Assembly (NCBI GenBank): GCA_004794785.1
Contig: SJOL01007550.1
Coordinates: 34,875 to 98,874, forward strand
Source of the DNA: Opisthorchis felineus
Lineage: Eukaryota; Platyhelminthes; Trematoda; Opisthorchiida; Opisthorchiidae
Length of the DNA stretch: 64,000 bases
Reading direction: 5' to 3'
Shown in pieces: positions 55,475-64,000 of this stretch. The notes under the pieces were generated by a model. That model worked only from the letters and a program-made list of their open reading frames with translations, was not told the DNA's origin and did no database searches. Positions within the stretch are counted from its first letter, which is position 1. Each line of letters starts with the position of its first letter. A program made the translations under genes and the position numbers.

Positions 55475-56635
55475 ATCGTAATGAAACAGTCATCTGAAAC
55501 CCAATTTAGCCGTATACCGTGGACATCATGACCTCTTACGTAACAAAGTACACTAAATGGGAAATAGTCATCGTATTACTGTGATGGTCATGACATTCAC
55601 AGAATGTCCTTCTTTGTTGTAAACTCTTCACGTTTTTTCCGTCCCTGTTTACAACTCCCGTCTCACTTTTGTGTTTGGTGTGTGCATTTGAACCGTGGTT
55701 TGTTTAATTGACGCACTTTACCTGTTTGACCTTGAGGCCACTTATGACCATCCCGGCGAACTAGTGACTGCCTCAAGTGCCTGAACTTGTTTCGCTCGCA
55801 TTGTTCGTAGCTTTGGCAACCAAGCGGATCATATGTTGCCAACGTGTACCATGTTTTTTTCACGAGTTCCTGTTTTTATGCCAACTGGACCATATGGAAA
55901 CCCTAACTGGAGGTTTTGGTAGTCACTCGGAGAAACCGTTTTGGGTATAACAGACAGTATCTGTAAAAGAAGCTCGGGAGAATACTACTTTGCAGGAAGG
56001 AGCGTTGTCAGTGACCTGCGAAGCTTATAATTACCCCCTAATGACCTCTGCATTTAACCGCTGTTACCAAATCAAAAACAATGTGTTCGTTCAGGGAGGT
56101 CACTCTTCCACATTCATGAATTAGAGCGGAACATCCTTGCCAAGAAGGAGCAACTCTAAGAGAAGCGACAAATTCCTGTTTTCCATGATCCCTTCTCCCT
56201 GCGGAGATTACCCTATCTTTGTTGTGAAAACATCGTACAACAAATGTGGATCGCATTTCTCACTTTGCTGCTGTCACAGGTAATATTTATTGCGTTGAGA
56301 ACACGGAACAATCAAAGGGCCTTCCCCTGCTTTTCCATCAATATCTGAAAAAATAACCTTTAGATTGACTCAGTTAACGATAGAATCATGCACTGTGAAA
56401 ACGAAAATAATTGGTTATGTGGCTCCAGTCCACCCCTTGATTGTTAGCCTGGTGGACGTTTTGGTGGTGGACATTTTTCAAAGATTACCTTCTTTAGCGC
56501 GCCCATGAAGGCGGTCTTGTTTCGTATTTGTACTTATACACTTTTAGTGGGGTTACTGCTATCTCTCTAATGACCGGTCAATTTTATATTGTTCTGTTGC
56601 ACCAGTACTAATGTTTACATCATTGGCTATCAATC
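55475..56635. other. No recognisable gene or repeat
   Basis: Minus frames of 66 and 72 codons (55663-55863, 56038-56256), unassigned. Confidence 0.4.
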
Positions 56636-56639
56636 TGTT

Positions 56640-56950
56640 TCCCGATCTTGGCAACTGGCTTGCAAATGTTTCGTCACCATGCGAGGGGACACCGTCAGGG
56701 CGCGGTCGAGTTGGTCATTCCCCCACTCCCCCTGCATTCATGTAGTTTCTGGGGTGTAGTTAGTGACAGAGACGTGATTAGTTGTTTGGGAATAGTCTGC
56801 AACTTGATTTGATTGATGCTTTCAAGATTTGTATTGTTTTGTGGTCCAGCTACCTGGTATCTGGTTGGTTACTTACGTAGCTCCATCTCAGAAGTTCTGC
56901 TCTTTCATTCTGATTGATTTTTCTTGCTAGAACGGGATGCATGCCTAATG
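56640..56950 (-). repeat. Repeat D, long antisense copy
   Basis: On the plus strand: CGATCTTGGCAACTGGCTTG, TTCGTCACCATGCGAGGGGA, ATTCCCCCACTCCCCCTGCA. It aligns with 58310-58470 and with the reverse complement of 57130-57230. It forms a head-to-head pair with the sense copy that follows. Confidence 0.7.
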
Positions 56951-57019
56951 GATTCATCCGAAAAAATGAACATGAGTTCTGAAATGGAGCTACTTAACGG
57001 ACTGCCAGATGCAAAGTAA

Positions 57020-57240
57020 GCCAGCCGCAACTCAACGCCAACCCCGAAATGACCAATCAAATTAGGCGCCGGACAATGCCCCAACCAACCAATCCCGTTG
57101 CAGGTATTAACTACACCTTGGAAACTATATAAGCGCACGCAGAACCGGAGGAATCACCCACCCAACCGCGCACTGACCTTTTCTGCCAGCGTGGTGACTA
57201 AACGTTTGCAAGCTAGGCAAACAAACTACCACTTGAGCAG
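57020..57240 (+). repeat. Repeat D with CCAAT/TATA layout, sense copy
   Basis: GACCAATCAAATT near 57049 and AACCAATCCCG near 57086 precede CTATATAAG at 57125-57133. AGAACCGGAGGAATCACCCA, CGCGCACTGACC and GGTGACTAAACGTTTGCAAG follow. The order is that of 6990-7215. Confidence 0.7.
57125..57133 (+). promoter_or_regulatory. TATA box inside repeat D, second copy
   Basis: CTATATAAG conserved in position with the copy at 7103-7111, downstream of CCAAT motifs. Function not shown. Confidence 0.5.
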
Positions 57241-57244
57241 CAGC

Positions 57245-58300
57245 CAATCGACCCACTCGAGCTCTCAACATGTAGACACATTGCTAGCATTCACACTCAT
57301 TTTAAATTCGTGCATCTCCTCCGATATTTTAATCCTTTTATCCTTTAATCATACCTGTGCAGTCGGAAGGGGTTTGCCCTGTAGATAAGTAATTGCTATC
57401 GGGTGGAATGATATTAGCTGAGGTGGTAGTGCTTCGGTGTGCAGTCCGACGACGCACCGCCAACTTCTTACGCACCTGGGTTCGTGATGAAACCAACGTA
57501 CAACCGAATTGCCCTGCTGAGCGAACAGAACAACGACCATATAACTCACAGTCATGTTCTCCTGCTGTAGACATCAGCCCTTCGATGTGCCTCTGAAAGC
57601 TCAATGCTGGTTAAATGAGTCCAGTTCTGACCACAGTCTCTCGAGGCGATATTCTTTTGCTTATTGGATTTGGGTGCCGCCGTTGCTGAACTTTGGATGG
57701 AGTGTTTCGCCTTCGTGCTCTACCATACTTTCCCCGAAGAGAGCCACTTTTTGACACTCGCGAATTCAAGTTTACCTACGGACTGCGCACCACCCAATGA
57801 GTATCGCCTGCGGTATTCGGCCACTCTCGACTGCACATTAGTAACTCTGCAGAACGCGTGCTATTTTAACATCCGATATTCCAGAATGTGCGCTACGGTG
57901 GACACGAGATGATCTGAAAAAACGAAACAATACTGATAGGTGGTATGCACAAGTGAACTGTAATTAAATCGATTCGCTTGCCAGAAAATCGGGTTAACTT
58001 GGTCAATAAGGTGGCAGTGTAGATTTTTACGTCTTAAGACCAGTTCATTCTGAACATCGCGTGCATAATCTTGCAAGGATTCAATAAACAAACAGTGCTT
58101 CAGTTGGTCTTAGTGAACCGTTTTTGTGAGTAAAAAATCATCAGTGAGTATCAATGAGTGTCATTTTTAAGCTGAATTTCTACCTGGTTCAAATTCAATA
58201 ATATAAATCACCTACTGTCATGTACTTTACAAACTTCGTGCTTTCGTAACAGTGTGTCTGAATAGTGATAGCCTGGGGGATTTTATTGGCTGTTACTCAG
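57245..58300. other. No recognisable gene; short D-like end
   Basis: GCTGAGCGAACAGAACAACG near 57517 may be a D 3' fragment. Frames of 66-96 codons (57098-57912) overlap on both strands with no recognised domain. Confidence 0.35.
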
Positions 58301-58309
58301 GTGGCAGTT

Positions 58310-58560
58310 GACCCTACCTTGGCGATTGGCTTGCAAACTTTTGATCACCTGGCGGGGAGACATCGTCAGTGAATTGCTGTGTGGGCGATTCCCCCACTTC
58401 CACCTGCTTTTGTATAGTTCCTGGTGAGTAGTTGGTGACTGTAACGTAACGGGTTATTTGGAGATTGGCTAACATGTAAGTCGATCGGTCCCTTCGGGAC
58501 TCGGGTTGCGTCCTGGTCTTGTTATCTTGCACCCGTTTGATTTGCTGAGTACCTCCATTT
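58310..58560 (-). repeat. Repeat D, antisense copy
   Basis: TTGGCGATTGGCTTGCAAAC, GGGGAGACATCGTCAGTGAA and GATTCCCCCACTTCCACCTG align with 56650-56740. Confidence 0.7.
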
Positions 58561-58564
58561 CAAT

Positions 58565-59350
58565 AGTTCTATTCCTTTACACCTTGCTTTGCCAGAAGTC
58601 GGAACCTAACGCTGTTTCGACAGCGTAGTGGCGTTGTGTTCATTTGGGTGCGGAGTAGGACCAAGGACAAGTTATCTGCCTGGTCCGTGATGCGCATTCC
58701 GATGGTCATAAGCACGCGTGTTTTTGTACCGACTGCATAGCCTCGACCAGATTCCATGTTACAGTCTGCTAATCGATAGGATGTATCGTTCAAATAAACC
58801 CTCATGGACCTAGAAACCCTAGCGAATAAACAAACATGCGTTTAAACAGTGCCCATATAAGTTCTGCAAGTTAAGCATGGGACACTTGCTCCTAATCGAG
58901 AGGTTGGCGGAACGCTGTTGCCCTACGTTTCCTGGAGAATCGCAACAAGCACCTCGAGAAGCGAACAGAAAACTAATTTGCCTGGTCCAAATGGTTTCCA
59001 TTTTCTAGAAGGCACACGTTAAGTTAATAGCCACAATTCTCTATTTTTGTTATGATTCAGATTCATGAAAAGTCAGCCAAAACAACCCATTTTGCACAGC
59101 GGAAACCCCCCCTCACGTTGACAGCTGGCGGGATTAGTAGAAATCGGTAGCTGCAGAGATGGTGGCCGTGGGGAAAGGGCAAGACCAGAGTAGCATCTGA
59201 TACGACTGGATATTCTCCAATGATCTCATAATGTGCACTGTAGGTCGTGATGGTGGAATGAGGTTGTCCAGGCTGTTCGCACCAGTAAACAAGAGCTTTT
59301 ATGTAACTACCATAACGGACCGGTTGAGAAGCGGTCACTTTAGAGAGGTG
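58565..59350. other. No recognisable gene or repeat
   Basis: Minus frames of 60-105 codons (58569-59380), unassigned. Confidence 0.4.
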
Positions 59351-59354
59351 GCTC

Positions 59355-59415
59355 GAGGGATGTCGAGGAGTTTTCAGCAACCTTGTGAGTAGTCTCCTTC
59401 ATGAAAATATACGAG
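59355..59415 (+). repeat. Repeat C short fragment
   Basis: GTCGAGGAGTTTTCAGCAAC and CTTGTGAGTAGTCTCC, then CATGAAAATATAC, match the C unit near 10430-10470. Confidence 0.7.
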
Positions 59416-59419
59416 ACTT

Positions 59420-60045
59420 GTTTGGGTGTGCTCCAGGGGAGTTCAAGAATGACAAGGTACAGCTGGCTTTGAGTGAGCATGGCATTTGAAGGAAACAGCT
59501 GAGGGTCATTTCAGGCTCCCCAACCAATGTGTGTGTGTGTGTGTGAATGATGAGGGTCACTTTTTACAGACGACAACTCACACCGGTAAGCATGGTCCTC
59601 TGGAATGCTCAATGTTTTACTGGCTAAAATTCAGTAGTGTAGTTCTCTCAAGAGGTAGACGGAGAGGGGGAAATGTGTGCTACGCTTACCGATGGAAACT
59701 ATTGTCGAGTAACTTTTTTCATTCTGCTTCCGTTGTGTTCCGGAACAACCCACTCCGGTCATTAGTCGTTTGCTAAAGGTCCCTGGTTAGCTGTCTGTCT
59801 GTTCACCGAGCTCGGAAGTTGGACGGAAAACGTTTGCAGCACTAGCTAGCCACATGTTTGTGTGTGTCTTCCCAGTGGTGTGGATTACCAGATGACCCTT
59901 TGCATGCACTGTGGGGTTCAACTATTCAGTTCTACTCAATTCGGTCGACAATTATGGCCACCAGTTGGTTAGGTCGATGACTTTAGAAGTACGCCTTCCT
60001 GTTCACCTTCCGGTCTTATTCCCTCGGATTTACACCGGGTGAAGG
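59420..60045. other. No recognisable gene; TG run and D fragment
   Basis: A (TG)8 run lies at 59529-59544. TCTGTTCACCGAGCTCGGAA near 59800 with AAAACGTTTGCAGC is an antisense D fragment. The 96-codon frame (59486-59776) has no recognised domain. Confidence 0.4.
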
Positions 60046-60049
60046 GAGT

Positions 60050-60289
60050 TTGATTGGCGGCACATGCGGTTCGGCGCTAACCACACATGGCGCGGGAGTC
60101 CATCGGAGTAGCTTGATTCGAGAGGCTAATCCTTGCCTAGCGGTTCTTATCGAAGGTAGAACAAATTGTAAATTCGTACTGAGCTGGATGACGGCAACTG
60201 ACGACAAGTTCCTCTCCAAACACATACGAAATAGTGTTTGCTTCGACAAACTAGAAACCTCGATACCGTCCTCAAGAGAAACCGTTTGA
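60050..60289 (+). CDS. Possible small ORF or exon, 79 codons, hypothetical
   Basis: The plus-strand frame has mixed composition ([20 protein letters not shown] near residues 14-33). GAAGGTAGAAC near 60150 could be a splice donor. A 92-codon minus frame (60016-60294) covers the same bases. No known domain was recognised and it directly precedes a SINE A copy. Weak candidate only. Confidence 0.15.
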   Translation: MIGGTCGSALTTHGAGVHRSSLIREANPCLAVLIEGRTNCKFVLSWMTATDDKFLSKHIRNSVCFDKLETSIPSSRETV

Positions 60290-60311
60290 GACATAAGAAT
60301 ATGTTGAAGCC

Positions 60312-60482
60312 TTTTGATGGTTAGAGCACGAAATTACTGACCAGAAGGTCCGTGGTTCAAACCCGGCCTCTGCATCCCGAATCCCCCTGTCTAGGCTTGG
60401 GCGACCTGGCAGTATCCCAGCCCTCGTGCTTCCTTCGGGTGGCATGGCAGCTAGGCACCGATAGGGTGTTACAGCTGAACGA
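60312..60482 (+). repeat. SINE family A, near full-length sense copy
   Basis: GATGGTTAGAGCACGAAATT, ACTGACCAGAAGGTCCGTGG, GGTTCAAACCCGGCC (B box), CCTGTCTAGGCTTGGGCGAC, TCGTGCTTCCTTCGGGTGGC, CACCGATAGGGTGTTACAGC. The A box is shortened. The 139-codon minus frame crossing it (60272-60691) is antisense SINE coding noise. Confidence 0.9.
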
Positions 60483-60589
60483 AATTGTAGTTCTATTTTA
60501 TGCAGCTTCCCTGAAAATTCATTGACGGTTTTCCGTCGGTGAATAAGTCCTTGAAATTCCAATAAACTACAGGTAATGGCTGAGTACTT

Positions 60590-60770
60590 TCTAGGCGTGT
60601 CGGATGTCCGGAGTCCGAACCCATGTATGACCAATGGCATACACCACTGGTGAGCTCTAATTAGAGCGAAACTCGAGTCAAGTGCTTCCACCCATTTCGT
60701 ATGGACTCAACAGAACGATTCCGCCGGGACGGGAGGACGATTGTTCAAACAGGCATGAGTTCTACAAATC
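60590..60770 (+). repeat. SINE family F, sense copy
   Basis: CGGATGTCCGGAGTCCGAAC (B-box-like), then AAACTCGAGTCAAGTGCTTC, TATGGACTCAACAGAACGAT and GGACGATTGTTCAAACAGGC align with 28868-29010. The A-box head is not clear. Confidence 0.6.
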
Positions 60771-60774
60771 CCGA

Positions 60775-61570
60775 AACACTCTACAGCTACCCTCTAACGC
60801 TAAAACCGTCAACCAGGTGGAATGCGGTGTAAAGACCGCACTACTCCACTCACTGCATGGCTTTCGTTTGTTCTCAAAACTTGTATGCGAGCTCTGAATT
60901 CATGACAGTAAGATGGATTTGGTCAAAAGTCAACTGGAAATCGGACGAATTTGGTGTTCTAATAACAAGCAACCTCTCAAGGGTTGTGGACTAGTGAGTA
61001 TCGATCGAATAGCTCTGAAATTATCAGGAAATGTTCGACATATAACGGGTATATCTGAACGATTAGCTACCAGTTCGGTTCGAAAGCACTAACACGTAAC
61101 CGATGCTCCGGTTATGAATGACTTGTCTGGAACTTGTTCAGGACATCTGAAACAATTCACAGCTTATTCTCTAATTATAAGAGAACTCCATCTGCGCGAT
61201 ATATCATTGAAGCACAATGGTTTTGAGGATACCCAGTTTGTACATGTGGGAAACAGCTTTCCCTCCAACCAGGAAACCTCCATCTAAGAAGCTTTGAAAG
61301 AAGGTATTTCGCGAGTGAATTTTTTTCCTGCTTGTGAAGTTCTCCAATAAAGGACCGGAAAGCTCTCTAGACGTACAACACAAGGCAAAAAGAATGCAAG
61401 GTGATCTGACCTTGACCTCATTGTGCCCGCTAGATGAAGGGGAACAGACCGAGATCTACTCATGCGAAATGACTCAATACATGATAAGTGACAGTTCGCG
61501 GTCGACTTCACCCGATTATTTATACCTTGCAACTAACGTTGACTCAGTGATCTACGCAGCCCATACATTT
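60775..61570. other. No recognisable gene; acidic open frame entering repeat C
   Basis: A 103-codon plus frame (61334-61645) has an acidic, Ser/Thr-rich middle but its last ~25 codons are repeat C. No domain recognised; a chance frame is likely. Confidence 0.35.
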
Positions 61571-61574
61571 GAAG

Positions 61575-61795
61575 AGGACCATCATAAACGATTCACCTGG
61601 GAAACAGTTGAGTACCCCGTTAGAACCAACTTGGTGTGCGAATGAGTGTACTCCGTGAATTCCGTAAAATTTGGGTTTCAACTGGTTGACGGAAACTGGA
61701 GGAATGCGTGATGAGCCGAAAAATAGAGGGGCCAAATCGGTCGTGAGCTGTTGAAGAGTTTTCAGCAACCTCATGAATGGTCTACCCCCGGTTTT
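61575..61795 (+). repeat. Repeat C, sense copy
   Basis: CATCATAAACGATTCACCTG, CCAACTTGGTGTGCGAATGA, CGTAAAATTTGGGTTTCAAC, TGGTTGACGGAAACTGGAGG and GAGTTTTCAGCAACCTCATG. It starts near the end of one unit and runs into the next, so it is another tandem junction. Confidence 0.8.
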
Positions 61796-61799
61796 GAAA

Positions 61800-62690
61800 A
61801 AAGCAAAGCAGTTGTTGAGTCCATTTGTCCCAAACGTTCGTCGATCCACTGTACAGATAACGTGGAATAGCAATCAATGTCCATTAACCCAATTGCGAAC
61901 AAAATATTTTCATCTGATCTACGGTGGTTGTAGCCTTGTTATTGTCTACAGAAAGACAGTTCTATCAACCCTCTGGTTTGATCTATTATGCTAATCACGA
62001 GCGGCGTTGTACGCTACAGCCGAAAAATTAATCAGAATGGTCGATTTGGATCTCTACGGGGGTTACTAAAAATAGCTGTTTTCGTGCCGTTTGGGTCCAT
62101 CACGAAATGAGGCTAAGATTGCGTGGGAATGCGGCGATCAAATACATTTGTGTCATATCGTACCATGCGATATACAGTACCAGTTGTCTGCCCCGACTAA
62201 GGGCGGCAATTTTCGAACCCTGTGACATGCGAAAAGTCGCACTACTACATTGAAGCGTTGAGACAAAAAACGAGAATCGGAGTCACCGGAGGGTGGGGTG
62301 AGTAGCTTCTCAACTGTCAGAAATGACTGCCTGCTAACTGATAATTTTGAGGATAAACTGTTGGCAAACATATGCCGAACAGCATTGGGAAGTCTCGTCT
62401 GAACTAGCAAAGTTCAAAGGATCTTGGAAAAACCAACATTAGGATCATTCATGCCTCCATTTCCATAGGAGATGATGGTGGGTCTTTGGGAGAGGAAATG
62501 TTTGTCTGGAATACTATGAAATCGGCATGACATGATTCATCTACATGCGGGTGTTGACAATTCTTACCGAACTGTATAAAATATGAAATAGGATAGCGGA
62601 TAGTTTGCGGGATGTGAGAACAGGTGGCCTCGTGTTCCAAGTAAGGAATGTAGATTGTACGTATAAGATATAGGGATGGTCGTGTGAGGA
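61800..62690. other. No recognisable gene or repeat
   Basis: Frames of 63-109 codons, unassigned. Confidence 0.4.
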
Positions 62691-62694
62691 GATT

Positions 62695-62945
62695 CGGTCA
62701 TTTTGAATGGAGATTGCATCCTGTCGGTGAATCCAATATATGCTGAAAAACCGATAAGCATTGTACAGCTATTTCATCCTTATTAGGGATCATCAGCAGT
62801 GCGCATCTACACGAAACTCCAGAGGGTTTCGGCCCGTGGTTGAACACGTTACCGCCTGGCCACGAGCGAGGGTGATCAGCAGTGTGATTAACTCGCGAAC
62901 TGCTTATCGGCTTTTCAGCATCTGACAGCATGAAATTTCAGATTG
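62695..62945 (-). repeat. SINE family B, antisense copy
   Basis: ATATATGCTGAAAAACCGAT, TGTACAGCTATTTCATCCTT, CAGCAGTGCGCATCTACACG and CGTGGTTGAACACGTTACC. A second short CTTATCGGCTTTTCAGCATC piece follows at 62904 in sense, so it ends in a small inverted structure. Confidence 0.8.
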
Positions 62946-62949
62946 AAAT

Positions 62950-64000
62950 ATCCGATATTATAGTTGGTTCCCGTACTGTAGGATTTGGCCTCCAAAAAAT
63001 CGGTTCGTTTCGTCAAGTTGCCATTTTTATTGGTTGGGATTGGATAGGTTCATGGTTGAGTGAAGTTCAGATGTCTATAAAGGCGATGGCGAGCGAGTGT
63101 CGTCGGTCGGCAGACTGTCTTTCCGAAAACAGCAGTTGAGGTATCGAGTCCGTACTCAGGTGTGGTTTTTCGTTCATGCTACGTGTACTCGGACTTCTAG
63201 TAATATTTTTGTGACTTCCATTTGTGTAAAAGCGGATTGAGTGTTGAGTGCGTTGGTCCAGAATATGGAACCACGTTCCTCCTGACCTATATAATGAGTG
63301 GTGGGTAGACAGACAGTCCCTTATCTAAAATTTGAAAAGAATGACTGCCTTGATATTTTCTTCATTATTTCTATCTCTAAGGTGGGGTTGGTTTTATTGT
63401 TTTTCGCGTAAACACTTTGAGAATCTGTGCGGGCACAATGGTGCAGTATCCATTCGAAAGGTCCTAGTTGGACTTGAGAAAAACAGACAAAAATTGAGAC
63501 AAACCGCTAAACCGTATACCGGTATGATACACATGTACACATGAAAAATGCCAAGCGGAAAACTTCGACGTTTTGGAGTAAAATAGCATCTAAAAAACTA
63601 CGAAAGACAGCAGTTTGTAGACATTGCCGAAAGGTTAATGGCTTAAGCGCACCCAAAAAATCTAACTTATGAAGAGTATTGATCTTTTTGCTAACGAAAA
63701 AGTGATGCCAGGTGGGAGCTAGCCACATTCTTCAAGAAACCAATTGAATAATTTCGAAATAAAAGTCTAAGTGGAACATTCACTTCGACGAGGCTAATTA
63801 GCCAAGTTTGAAATGACAATGTACATTTGCCCCCCCCTCGAGCATAACCGTGATAACGCCTAAATGCCGGAGTGGTCAGGCCGATTTCTTTCTTGCATCG
63901 TGCACTGAGAGGGGACAGGTGCGAAAGGAGACTAGAGATTCTAATCACCTAAAAGGTGAGCATGATGTCCACCTTTAGAAAACCCTGGTTGATATTTTTT
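62950..64000. other. No recognisable gene; possible promoter-like DNA near 63030-63080
   Basis: TATTGGTTGGGATTGG near 63030 (inverted CCAAT-type) and GTCTATAAAGGC near 63073 are spaced like a core promoter. No identified gene follows and no second copy of this stretch was found. Frames of 69-85 codons are unassigned. A C-run lies near 63830. Confidence 0.3.

Noticed and set aside
60272..60691. 139-codon minus-strand protein
   Set aside because: Its middle is antisense SINE A; similar peptides appear at every antisense SINE A copy.

Overview
The window looks like intergenic or large-intron DNA from a flatworm, most likely a digenean liver fluke (an opisthorchiid such as Clonorchis or Opisthorchis). 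This rests on three things: several Penelope-like element (PLE) fragments together with RTE-type and CR1-type LINE remnants; very abundant tRNA-derived SINEs whose antisense reading gives peptides of the kind often predicted from fluke genomes; and long spacers with no bacterial-style gene packing. The species call is inference and is only moderately sure. No conserved host protein-coding gene, rRNA or functional tRNA could be recognised. Almost every open frame is short, and most overlap repeats.

Layout. 0-13 kb: SINE pieces, a dispersed ~300-bp repeat (called C here) in fold-back and tandem arrangements, a promoter-like repeat (D) with CCAAT and TATA boxes near 7.0-7.2 kb, and microsatellites. 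13-18.3 kb: a B-type SINE, an inverted pair of ~400-bp arms (14.13-14.5 and 15.08-15.43 kb), a decayed RTE-type reverse transcriptase (15.4-16.9 kb) split by a nested SINE with an 11-bp target duplication, then one copy of a ~1.2-kb unit whose near-identical inverted partner lies at 37.6-38.85 kb. 19-34 kb: C and B repeats, a PLE reverse-transcriptase fragment at 22.25-22.63 kb, tRNA-derived SINEs, a long GAT array at 28.2 kb and a GATA array at 32.5 kb. 34-37.5 kb: a GAT-rich block and a composite minus-strand PLE with RT core, YLDD motif, linker and damaged GIY-YIG endonuclease. 37.6-38.85 kb: second copy of the inverted unit. 39.2-42.9 kb: a minus-strand CR1-type LINE that keeps a PHD-finger ORF1, the endonuclease and the extreme C-terminal RT tail but has lost the RT core. 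43-64 kb: another GAT array, a third PLE RT (50.4-51.56 kb) interrupted by a SINE, repeat D in head-to-head arrangement (56.6-57.24 kb), a second copy of repeat E (53.17-53.47 kb, partner at 2.76-3.05 kb), and more SINE and C copies.

The elements do not form a pathway. They record layered insertion: LINEs and PLEs are decayed and carry nested SINEs, while the 1.2-kb inverted pair is nearly identical in its middle and so is either young or kept similar by gene conversion. I found no convincing undescribed functional system. The most informative structures are the inverted duplication, the fold-back C repeats centred on a perfect 28-bp palindrome, the composite PLE, and the PHD-finger CR1 with a deleted RT. 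Repeat letters A-F are labels for this window only.
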